From Septoria linicola (Eukaryota > Ascomycota > Dothideomycetes > Mycosphaerellales > Mycosphaerellaceae): a stretch of 64,000 nt of DNA. The position numbers and the translations under genes were made by a program. How positions within the stretch are numbered: the stretch's first letter is position 1; each line of letters opens with the position of its first letter. The notes below the pieces were generated by a model that saw nothing but the letters and a program-made list of their open reading frames with translations, made no database searches and was not told where the DNA came from. This document shows, one piece after another, positions 11,712 to 20,479 of the stretch. Where the stretch lies: contig CP099420.1 in the NCBI GenBank assembly GCA_024114885.1, forward strand, positions 124,001-188,000, read 5' to 3'.

Positions 11712-12596
11712 TCATATACAGGTATAGCGCGTCAAAGTCTCCTTGAGTTCCCGAAAGATCTCGTGCGGCTTCCTCTCCTCCTCATCAAAGATCTCTCATC
11801 AAGTGCTTCACTCCATTGCCGGATCACGAGCCCGAGACGTAGCTCCAAAATACTCCCTACCACGAACGCTGAAGCCAGCGCCTTCCCAGTCAATAATCCC
11901 TATAATACGATAGGTCCGCTCATCAATCATCATGTTACCAGGGTGCAAGTCGCCATGCGAGAAGACTTTCGTGTCGTCAGTAAGTATGAGAAGCTGTTCG
12001 ATTATACGTTGTTCTAAGGTCGTTAGGCTACGCTCCTAGACGAGCGTTATATAGTGCATCGATTAGTCAGTCCCTGAGCATACTCTTCGCGAGTCTGGAA
12101 TGGTCCGTATGATAGCTTCACATTCTTGAATGGTAGATGGGTAAAGAAGACATCCCTGCTAGGTTCATTTCCAAAGAGCGCCGAAGAAGTCTCCGTGCAG
12201 TGAGCTCAGCTCTTCAACAATGATCCGAAGGTGACCGACCACGGAGGTTCTCTCATTTTCCGAGAGATGCTCCCATATTTGGGACAATGGCTTGCCAGGC
12301 ACGCGGTCTATATAAATATATCCTTTGCCGTTAGAAATATACGCCTCGTGTACTTTCGGAACTAGTATACTAGTTATGCGAGCTACGAAGCGCATAGCTT
12401 CAGCTTGACCTAACTCGATCGACGATCCGGCTTTGAGGATCTGATCAGTGCCATCGACAGTGTATATACCGGGAGCCTTGTATTCTGTAGGGAGAGGACG
12501 GGCGCCTACGGGAAGCTCTAGTCTCGCTACTTGTGAGGACAACAAGTCGGATAGGATGTCGTCTATAGTTGGGTTACCTGAGTGTGGCATGGACAT
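11712..12596 (-). pseudogene. APH-like phosphotransferase (kinase fold), frameshifted
   Basis: From the ATG at 12596 the first 143 codons carry an aminoglycoside-phosphotransferase/choline-kinase-like N-lobe (IYIDRVPGKPLSQIWEHL, LSSLHG). Downstream the similarity continues in other frames: the catalytic loop VFSHGDLHPGNMMID near 11,936-11,980, the metal-binding segment GIIDWEGAGF near 11,880-11,910, and a C-terminal KPHEIFRELKETLTRY ending at about 11,712. Several single-base shifts and stops separate these blocks, and no clean intron set repairs all of them. The active-site residues themselves survive (HGDLHPGN, IDWE). Fungal APH-like proteins are diverse and the substrate is unknown. It could be a gene with odd introns, but decay is more likely. 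Confidence 0.75.
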
Positions 12597-12937
12597 ATTG
12601 ATATCTTGTGATTCCGCAAGGTGTCCATATTGTAAGATCCAGAGAAAACTAGCATTCTCGTAGATAGGTGAAGTGGAGCTTCTACTAGGGCCGAGGTCTA
12701 AATTTAGTGCTAAATCAGAGCTAGTATCTTACAGTCTTGTTGCTTCCTTGGACGACAGGCCGACAGACAGGGAGACGTTCTAGTATATGGACCTTCGTAT
12801 GACATCCAAAGCATCCCAGAGAAGAATCTGATTTGAATCCTTCCTCCTACGCTGTGTCAACAATGGAGGTCTGATCGATCACCTCGACAGCTGTTCTACC
12901 TCGCATCAAATCCCAGCCGAGCAAGGTGAAGAGCTTG

Positions 12938-14467
12938 CTAATACTTACCATAAGACCACCTCGTAGCACTCCTCACAGCAACAACAGTAGCTCGCGCCTC
13001 ATCGCGTTCCTCTCTCGCAGTATTTCTCTCCTTGACTGCCGCATTCTTCCGTCTTACCGCATCTTTCCGTCGCTCCTCCGTTTCTTGCACCGCCTCCGTT
13101 GCCGTCTCAAGGACCTGCTCCAGCCGCTCGACTTCTGTCTTAGCTTTTCTTAGCCCTCGCAGTCAGAATCTTGATATCATGCTCGGAGTCTACTGCTTCG
13201 CTCTCGAGCTGTGCGGTTGCCTCACGGAGCTCTTCTTCATCCTCTTGATGCTTGAGCTTTACCTGGGCATGACGGCTTCGAAGCTTCTCGTTCTTGGCCG
13301 TGAGTTCTTCAACTTCTTGGTTGTGCTGCTCTTGTAGAGAGTCATGGAGGTTCTGCAGCTCGGCAAGGTCAGACTTGAAGACATTGGTTCGACGCTGCTG
13401 TGTAACATGACACTGCACGTGCGCGGAGCAAGCGTTATGCAATGCGAGCGCCAGATCTTTGCGCTTCGTTCTCTGCAACTTGGAGACGTTTGCTGATATC
13501 CTTTTGCAGCTCTGCATGGCTTTGTTCCGCGGTATCATACAGCTTCCGTAGTGCATCAAGTTCACGCTGGAGAGCAGCAGCTCCATGCTTTTCTGCCACC
13601 ATGCACGTCTCATGTCGAGTAGTCGCGTGTTTCAGCTCAGTCGACAAGTTGTTGACTCTGCTCTCAGTATGTTCAGTTCGCTCTTGAAGAGCATCGCATT
13701 CAGTTGCCAGCTCATACTGTTCCTTTGCATGATCTTCTTCAGCGGTTCTCTGGCGCTCTTTCAGCGAATAGAAATCGAATTGGAGAATACTCCTGCGGCT
13801 ACGTTCAATGCTGAGCTGATTTTGAAACTCTAAGGCCGTGTCCTCAACCTTGAGTTCAAGCTTTTCGGTCAGCTGCTTAGGATTCTCCAACTGCTTGCTA
13901 AAGACAGTCCATCTCCACAGTCGATGCTTCGACTTCTTGCGTATGGCGTTCCTCTGCGGCATCGTAGAGTGTCTGTAGGGCATCGAGATCGGATTGAAGA
14001 ACACTCTCCTGGAGAGCCACATGACTGAGCTCCTTCTGATGTGCGGAATCGACGTTTGCCAGGTCGAGCTTCAAATTCTCAATCTTCTCCTCCGCAAGCT
14101 GAATTTGCACTCTCTGATCTTCGATACAAGCTTCATGACGCTCCACGGTATTGAGTATGCTCATGAGATTCGCACGTTTTGTACTGCTGATTTGTGTCTG
14201 GGGAGCGCTGTCTTGCGCTCGATGACCATTTTCGGGAAGAGAAGGCGTTCCCTCACAAGCATCGTGAAATTCATCACACGACGCAGCAGAGATAGCTTGA
14301 TCGTCCTCTGGAGAACTTGTACCGCTGCAAGCGTCGACTGTTTCTTGTGCTGCGCTGCAGGCGAAGATCTTCGGAATGGCAGAGACGTCGAGGGAAGGGA
14401 AGCTCCTCCGTGCTGATTTCAGATTGTTCTTGTTCGTGGATGGGTAAGCTTGGAGTTTGACGTCCAA
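12938..14467 (-). pseudogene. Coiled-coil protein with repeated heptad blocks, frameshifted
   Basis: Three successive minus-strand frames together encode one long coiled coil. Related blocks recur: LQSDLDALQTLYDAAEE, LQRELDALRKLYDTAEQ and FKSDLAELQNLHDSLQE. A basic/acidic helix follows (KTEVERLEQVLETATEAVQE). Moving between frames needs a one-base skip each time, near 13,890, 13,450 and 13,130; two of the three fall in short T or A runs. There is no ATG for the first block: an in-frame TAA lies just upstream of the open frame and the first in-frame ATG comes about 100 codons in. I see no clean intron for the shifts, so it is called a pseudogene. Assembly error in homopolymers is the alternative. 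Family and function are not recognised. Confidence 0.6.
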
Positions 14468-15100
14468 GTTGTCACATTAGGCAGGCCATATATATGTTGA
14501 TGGCATATACTGTCTCCAACAGAGCAGGCAACTCGTTTGTTACCTGTCTTGGTGTCGCGACTCGGTGACGCTTTTCAGGTTGGGAGTGTCTCAGACAGCA
14601 AATTAGGATCATTTGCGTCTGTCGCAAAAGTGCTGAGTCTGGAGCTTGTCTCTGTATGTCTTGCCTGCTCGGAGATGTAAGGCTTCTCGTTTGTCAATGC
14701 CGGTCAGTGGTGGATGTGGTGAGGCAAGGCGACTTTATCTCGAAAAAGTCAGATGTTACAAACGCGTGTCGCCGTTCGCACTTCTGCAGCAGATTCAGCC
14801 TATCCATTGCTGTAAGCCTACCAGTAGTACTGTGTAGGCTCACAGAAGCCGGGCTAGGTCGCTCCCAGATGTGCTATTGCACAGAGCTGCGCCGCTCAGC
14901 TTCGCGAGATGATTGTGCATCCCCTAATCGGAGACAGCCCAAGCCACTACTTTGTGCAGTTTTCATCTGCGTGATCGACCACTCACATCACCATGTCAAT
15001 CTCCGCTCCATCACCGTGTGCTGTACCCTCGATGCACTCAGCCGTAGCACTACTCAGAGTCAGCAGAGGAAATAGACACAGCTTCGATCAAGCAGAACAC
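14468..15100. other. Intergenic, nothing recognised
   Basis: Normal composition. Short overlapping frames at 14,646-15,075 show no protein-like features. Confidence 0.45.
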
Positions 15101-16420
15101 TTACTCAGTCGGGTCCAGCGTATCCACTGACATGCCAAACTCCTGGATTCGCTTCATCTGCCGCTGCCGCTTGCGATTGCGATCTCTGCCCTTCGGCTTT
15201 GCCTGTCCAGATCCACCAATTTCTGCCAATCTAGCACTCGCCTGTGCTCGCAACCGCATGAGTTTCTCCCGCCTCTGTTCCTCTTGCTCCACGGTTCTGC
15301 CTTTCTTTGGGAAGATTGCTTGTTTGAATCGACCACGCTCGTCTGCCGTTTCGCCGTAAATCGCGATGGCAGTGGCTTGAATCCTTCCATACTGCTTCTT
15401 CGTTCTGAGGCCAGCTCTATCACCTCCGTATCCCATGGCAGCAGCCACGGTATTCCAGAAAGCAACCTCATCTTCGAACACCGCTTGGCCGGACTTTGCT
15501 TGTGAGAGCGTGTTGATGACTGTCTCCGTCAATTGCTGTCCCACTGGCGTGAGTGTCTCTGCATTGGATGGCATGGATTGCGTCAAGTCGTTGAAGTCGA
15601 TGTCCATGCGTGTTTCAGTAGTGAGTTTGGCGACGTTTTCTTGGATCTGCCATGGGTACCGCCCGCGTTCGTCTGCGATCTGACCATATTCCCGTATTGC
15701 TGTGTCGCGAAGCATCCTGTCGTAGAGGTTTCTGATACGAGTCCAACCTGTCTTCTTGGGTCTCTCGTAGAGTAGCTGGGCTGCGCGACCCCAAAAGTCG
15801 TAAGCATTGTTGAACATCTCTTCAGATTGAATCTGATCAATCACAATCTGAATGAGCCTCGAGTGACGGCTAAGGAGTCTCTGCTGTTGTTTGTTACCAG
15901 CCTTCTCGATGTCAATCTTCTTGAAATGACGAGACAGGTCGTCCACAACTGTTCGCTCACTCCTCTTGACGTAGGTTCCCGGAAACTTGCCACGCTCATC
16001 GGCGCCAGTGCCGTACTTCATGATCGCTTTCTCGCGTACTTGCTCGTACCGCGTTGCCAGCTGCTTCGTGATGCCTCTCAACGGACGCTGAGAATACGTC
16101 TTGGCGACTTTGCGCCAAAAGGTCTTGCCGGAGGGAAACGCTTCTCCGCTGCTCAGATGGTGGATAACTGCCCCGGTGAGTCTGCAGTCGTTGTTATTGA
16201 GCGACTGATTGGCTCGGTCGCAGGTCGCAGGCTCAAACTCAGTATCAGATCCTGCAAGTGGGACCTCTTCGAGTGCTCGAGAGTCAAAGCATGATGTCTC
16301 GAGCATCTTATTGGGGATGGCGACTGCGGCGTTGATTTCATAAGACTCGGTCACTGCATGTCCATCTGCGCGCATACCCGCCGCATCAGCGACTTCGGTG
16401 GTCGGATTCGATGTGTCCAT
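15101..16420 (-). CDS. Unrecognised protein with three tandem YGxxADERG domains
   Basis: Single open frame of 439 residues from the ATG at 16420. After an acidic, low-complexity N-terminus of about 80 residues, the same roughly 75-85-residue unit occurs three times. Each has VI near its start, FW about 20 residues later, a basic stretch, then Y-x-x-[IV]-x5-AI and a closing YG-x-x-ADERG followed by an aromatic or basic residue. The closing motifs are YGTGADERGKF, YGQIADERGRY and YGETADERGRF. The C-terminus is strongly basic (KPKGRDRNRKRQRQMKR), suggesting a nuclear localisation signal or nucleic-acid contact. The FW-helix-basic-helix spacing is reminiscent of SANT/Myb-type or trihelix folds, which is inference only. 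The stop follows a perfect GTAAGT donor (GAG-TAAGT), so a further 3' exon is possible. I do not recognise the family. Confidence 0.7.
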   Translation of the reverse strand: MDTSNPTTEVADAAGMRADGHAVTESYEINAAVAIPNKMLETSCFDSRALEEVPLAGSDTEFEPATCDRANQSLNNNDCRLTGAVIHHLSSGEAFPSGKTFWRKVAKTYSQRPLRGITKQLATRYEQVREKAIMKYGTGADERGKFPGTYVKRSERTVVDDLSRHFKKIDIEKAGNKQQQRLLSRHSRLIQIVIDQIQSEEMFNNAYDFWGRAAQLLYERPKKTGWTRIRNLYDRMLRDTAIREYGQIADERGRYPWQIQENVAKLTTETRMDIDFNDLTQSMPSNAETLTPVGQQLTETVINTLSQAKSGQAVFEDEVAFWNTVAAAMGYGGDRAGLRTKKQYGRIQATAIAIYGETADERGRFKQAIFPKKGRTVEQEEQRREKLMRLRAQASARLAEIGGSGQAKPKGRDRNRKRQRQMKRIQEFGMSVDTLDPTE

Positions 16421-17373
16421 GTTGTTGCTGATGAGTAAATCTGACTCGAAAGAGGGGCAGAAGAAGTGCAGGGTTTTTTTAATGATGAACAGCTAACGTC
16501 TTGGCTTGCAGGTGAAGCGACGAATTCGGCAAACGACGCGTCAAGTGAAAGTGAGCGCCGAGTCGAGTTTGACACATGGAAAACTTGACAGGTACTGATG
16601 AACATCGTCAAGCGCAGACTTGAGGTTCAGGTTGCGCAGGTCGAGTGTCGACCTTCGTGCGTTTCTACATGATTTTGTCCTAGCACTTGTTTCAGCAGTG
16701 AGGACGATACAGTAGATCGTGGCTTCACCAAATTCTCACAATGCACCTTGTCGGAATAATGCTGATAGAATCCACTAAGGAAATGCAGCGCTGTTTTTCC
16801 GCGTAATGCAACCGCGGTAGATGGAAGTCAACAGCCTGTCCTGATGCCTGACTTCACTTCTCCTGGAGAGCAGGGCAGGCCGCAATGAGACTGGAGATTG
16901 AGTCCGAGAGAGGGCTGCAGGTGGGGCTTACGATAGTAGTCGTCCTAAGAGTAATGCGGCCACAGTGCTATCACAACCACAAACTTCGTCTTCCAGCTGC
17001 AGGTCAGAAACATCTCCGGTTTCCAATAACGCATGTTTGAAGCGCTGTCTTGCCACTGCGGTAGTGCCGGACCTGCAGAGCGCAGAAGAAGTCTCATCTC
17101 TCCTGCTTGCCGTCGTTACAGGCCAAGAGACTCCTCGCTCGCGGGGCGGGAACTCTGTTTCTGGTGCTCAAAATTGGGGTCACAACTGCTTCTACCGCTG
17201 AACAGCAGTGCATGTGCCAGTGAGCGAAGCATGTTCCAGTGCGGAGGTGCGCAGAGCTGTAGCATGCGACCCAAATCCGCCGAAGGTGTCCAGTGGCGTC
17301 TTTTGGGTATCCTTTCAAACCTTCGCTCCTTCTCCAGAAGCTTCACAATGTCACTCCTCTGTCAGAGTCTCAT
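16421..17373. other. Intergenic, nothing recognised
   Basis: About 950 bp between the 5' end of the triple-repeat gene and the 3' end of CIA30. Open frames here (for example 16965-17201) lack any recognisable domain. Confidence 0.45.
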
Positions 17374-18279
17374 CTAGATCAAGATCCTCTCCGGCTCGCC
17401 CTTCTTCCTCCTCGGCTCAATCTCATCCATCATGCCCCTGCCAGCATCCTCGTCTTCAGGCTCGAAGCTCAAGTCGAATCCAGTCTCTTCCTGGCCAGCC
17501 TTCCTCTCGGGTGGGCGGTTCGTGGCATAGATGTCGGCGATCTTGAGCTCGAACGGGCCAGGGACACGATCGATCAGGGATATGCCCACAGATCGGACTT
17601 TTGTGCTCATCATCTCCTTTTGAGGCTCGACAACCTGTCCGTAATTTGTCCTTACCAGCGCGGAGAAAGGTATGGTGACCGTCTCCCACTCGCCAGGGCT
17701 GTATGATGGAAGCAGATGTTGGTGCAAGTCCGTGGGCACAATGGATTCTGTCTGGAAGTTGACAAAGTACTTCCTCCCATCACTCTTGATGCGCAGCGCC
17801 AGGTACGAGTACGGCGACAAATCCCAGAGCAGTTTCCCGAACAAGCTCATGCCCCGATCTCGAGTCCTGAATCCAGCGTAGCCACTTCTCTGAATCTGCG
17901 GTCTGTTCGGTGGCAGCTCTGTGCTGATGCTCCCAGCGAAAACAGCATGACTGGGCTCCTCGCCTTCATGCGCGGGCGCATTCACAATGACACCACCTTT
18001 CTTGATGTCGCTTCCCTCGCCTGCCGTCCTTTCCACATGTGCAGCTCCGGGAACATATGTGAGAGAAGCTCTCGAGAAGCCGCCCACGTCCGAGTCACAC
18101 ATCATCTTGCATCGCTCGGGTGAAAGTGGCTCGTCGAATTTGATCAATGGAAATGGCTTGATGGGAATGTGAAGGCCTTCCATTTTGACGGCGAATTTGG
18201 CTTGTCGTTTCAGCTCGTCCATGCTGCGACGGAAGAAGCCAGGGTAGCCAGCCCGGAGAGACGGTGTTGCGGCGAACAT
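17374..18279 (-). CDS. cia30: Complex I intermediate-associated protein 30 (CIA30/NDUFAF1)
   Basis: Mitochondrial chaperone for assembly of respiratory complex I. Single exon, 301 residues. The ATG at 18279 gives an N-terminus rich in Arg/Ala and poor in acids (MFAATPSLRAGYPGFFRRSM), a plausible matrix-targeting presequence; the frame extends upstream only without an ATG. The CIA30 domain is visible as FDEPLSPERCKMMCDSDVGG, followed by the jelly-roll core GYAGFRTR...FGKLLWDLSPYSYLALRIKSDGRKYFVNFQTES and then GEWETVTIPFSALV...VRSVGISLIDRVPGPFELKIADI. The C-terminal tail is charged. It is divergent from the mitochondrial carrier gene with 475 bp between starts. CIA30 was first described in Neurospora. 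Confidence 0.9.
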   Translation of the reverse strand: MFAATPSLRAGYPGFFRRSMDELKRQAKFAVKMEGLHIPIKPFPLIKFDEPLSPERCKMMCDSDVGGFSRASLTYVPGAAHVERTAGEGSDIKKGGVIVNAPAHEGEEPSHAVFAGSISTELPPNRPQIQRSGYAGFRTRDRGMSLFGKLLWDLSPYSYLALRIKSDGRKYFVNFQTESIVPTDLHQHLLPSYSPGEWETVTIPFSALVRTNYGQVVEPQKEMMSTKVRSVGISLIDRVPGPFELKIADIYATNRPPERKAGQEETGFDLSFEPEDEDAGRGMMDEIEPRRKKGEPERILI

Positions 18280-18754
18280 GTTGATCGATATGGGCAAATA
18301 TGTGCTGGCCGACAGCGACAAGTGTAGTGGTGTGGCCAATGGGTCAATTCGAGGCTATCAATGTCACAAAGGTGCTGGGAGTTCACAACAGCCGATTCCA
18401 GACTAGCAGAAATGCGCAAACGTGTACAGCAATGCAGAAACGTGAAAGTCGTTCGATGGACGGACACACAGCAGCACGATGGTGAGGTCAGAGACGCCCG
18501 AGCTCGCCGCAGGACTCCAGTTGGTGGCTGCTGCAAGCTGTTGCAGGGATCAGATCAGATCAGCGGGCGGACGCGGAAGAAGATCGGCACGTCGCGCTCA
18601 TGTGAAAGTGAAAGTGAAAGTGAAGCAGGAAAGTGCAGTAGCGACATTTCTTGATCCATTCGATTCATCTCGACACCAATCCCGCTTCCCTTTCCTTCCG
18701 GCAGATTGTGATTGATCGCGCATTTCTTCCCGTTGACTGGCCCCTTCCTCACAC
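18280..18754. promoter_or_regulatory. Divergent promoter region CIA30 / mitochondrial carrier
   Basis: The 475 bp between two divergent starts, both of nuclear genes for mitochondrial proteins, so co-regulation is plausible. It holds the GTGAAA microsatellite listed separately. Confidence 0.5.
18602..18624 (+). repeat. GTGAAA microsatellite (about 3.8 units)
   Basis: Four near-perfect hexamers in tandem within the divergent promoter, about 130 bp upstream of the carrier start codon. Whether it acts as a binding site is unknown. Confidence 0.8.
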
Positions 18755-19858
18755 ATGGTCGCAACTTCCTCCCCGCCCAGCGTGCGTCTTGCCGCCTCGG
18801 AGCAAAGCAAAGAAGATGGATCGACAACAGCATCTCGAGAGTCGAACAAAGAGCGACGGCCATGGGCACATTTCGTCGCGGGCGGAGCGGGAGGCATGAC
18901 CGCCGCAACTCTCACATCTCCCCTCGATGTCCTGAAAACTCGCCTGCAGTCCACATTCTATCAAGCGGAACTCGCTGCTCGTCGCACAGCCAAAGGCATC
19001 CCGCCACCCTCCCAAATGTCCCTTCTCCGCGCATCGTGGTTACACATCTCGGAAACTGGCGCAATCCTGGCTGCGATCCCCAAAGTGGAAGGATGGAGAG
19101 CATTGTTCAAAGGTCTGGGGCCCAACTTGATCGGAGTGGTGCCGGCGCGAGCGATCAATTTCTGGGCGTACGGAAACGGAAAGCGCTTCTATGCTGAGCA
19201 GTTCTTTGGCGGGAGAGATGTGGCAGGCGCGCATTTGCTTGCGGCCGCGACGGCAGGTATCATCACGGGCACCGCGACGAATCCCATCTGGCTGGTGAAG
19301 ACGAGGCTGCAATTGGACAAGGAACATGCGAAAGGCGCGCCGGGGCAGGGGAGAATGTACAAGAATGCGTGGGATTGCGTGGTGAAGACGGTCCGGCATG
19401 AGGGAGTGCGAGGGCTGTACAGAGGATTGACGGCGTCGTATCTGGGAGTCAGTGAGAGCACGCTACAGTGGATGTTGTATGAACAGGCAAAGAAGAGTCT
19501 CGCCAAGAGACACGACGATCTGATGCAGAGTGGGAGACCGCCGAATGCATGGGACAAGACGGTCGAGTGGACGGGGAAGCTGACTGCTGCGGGAGGCGCC
19601 AAATTCGTCGCTGCTCTCATGACATATCCTCACGAGGTTGTCCGAACACGACTCAGGCAAGCGCCCGTCGATGCGAGTGGGAGAGTCAAGTACACCGGAC
19701 TCTGGAGCTGCTTCACTACTGTCTTCAAGGAGGAAGGCATGGCTAGTCTGTACGGAGGTCTGGTGCCGCACATGTTCCGAGTCGTGCCGAGCGCTGCCAT
19801 CATGTTTGGCGTTTACGAAGGTGTACTGTGGAGTCTGGATGAAAGCTCGAGTGTATAA
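18755..19858 (+). CDS. RIM2: Mitochondrial pyrimidine nucleotide carrier (RIM2 type)
   Basis: SLC25-family inner-membrane carrier. Yeast Rim2 exchanges pyrimidine nucleotides and is needed for mtDNA maintenance. Single exon, 367 residues, ATG at 18755. The three Solcar repeats are marked by SPLDVLKTRLQ, NPIWLVKTRLQLD and YPHEVVRTRLRQ. Each is followed by the GxxxLYRGL-type second half (GWRALFKGLGPNLIGVVP, GVRGLYRGLTASYLGVSE, GMASLYGGLVPHMFRVVP). NPIWLVKTR in repeat 2 and TYPHEVVRTRLRQ in repeat 3 are the contact motifs typical of Rim2 and SLC25A33/A36, rather than of FAD/folate carriers. The N-terminal 37 residues are a hydrophilic extension. Substrate specificity is inferred from these motifs. 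Confidence 0.88.
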   Translation: MVATSSPPSVRLAASEQSKEDGSTTASRESNKERRPWAHFVAGGAGGMTAATLTSPLDVLKTRLQSTFYQAELAARRTAKGIPPPSQMSLLRASWLHISETGAILAAIPKVEGWRALFKGLGPNLIGVVPARAINFWAYGNGKRFYAEQFFGGRDVAGAHLLAAATAGIITGTATNPIWLVKTRLQLDKEHAKGAPGQGRMYKNAWDCVVKTVRHEGVRGLYRGLTASYLGVSESTLQWMLYEQAKKSLAKRHDDLMQSGRPPNAWDKTVEWTGKLTAAGGAKFVAALMTYPHEVVRTRLRQAPVDASGRVKYTGLWSCFTTVFKEEGMASLYGGLVPHMFRVVPSAAIMFGVYEGVLWSLDESSSV

Positions 19859-20479
19859 TGTGAAGGAGACCAAAAGAGGCTGAACAGGCCATGTACAAAA
19901 GTGTATCAACAGGAACGATGAGAGATCGGCTGCAGCCCATCTGCTGTACAGATCAGAGCTGGCACTGCTCGATAAGTGTAGAAATCCACTCGTAATGATG
20001 GCTGCATTACTCATGAGCCACGACTTCACGAATTCTATAGAACGAGTGGCAGGCTCCTGGTCTCGACTGACTGACTGCCTTCGCGAAGCTGCCATCACCT
20101 TGCATGCGATGGCATACAGTTTCTGGCTGACGTGCTCAGAACTGGCGCGACAATATATCGCCAGTTGATGGCATTGGTGTTCCCTACCATCGCGGTTTCA
20201 CGAATACGAGTGCTATCTCACATTGAGGCTGTACTGAAAGGGGCGGCTCGCTAGGCATTCTTCGGAGGTCATCAAAGTCCTGCCATCCGCAATTCAAAAA
20301 ACTCGCTCTGGTAGTGATGATCATGTCTATACTGTCTCATCAGGGCTTGATCTGGCAGGTGCCTCTGGCTACATTTCTTTGTCTCGTCTGTTCTTACCAT
20401 CGAATTATCCGTCCCGTAGTACAAAGAGGGAAAAGCTTTCGGAACTTATAACGTAGAGACACTCTCGTCATGTCGAAAG
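19859..20479. other. Convergent intergenic region, nothing recognised
   Basis: Space between the 3' ends of the carrier gene and the MBL-fold gene. Open frames here are shadows of the carrier gene or featureless. Confidence 0.5.

Noticed and set aside
12938..16420. Possible mating-type gene next to APC5
   Set aside because: The proteins here are a coiled coil and a triple-repeat protein; neither shows an alpha-box or HMG-box.
18280..18339. 20-residue N-terminal extension of CIA30
   Set aside because: It would start at TTG; the first ATG at 18279 gives a proper presequence-like N-terminus.
18602..18624. GTGAAA repeat as a CRISPR or satellite array
   Set aside because: Fewer than four short units without spacers; an ordinary microsatellite.
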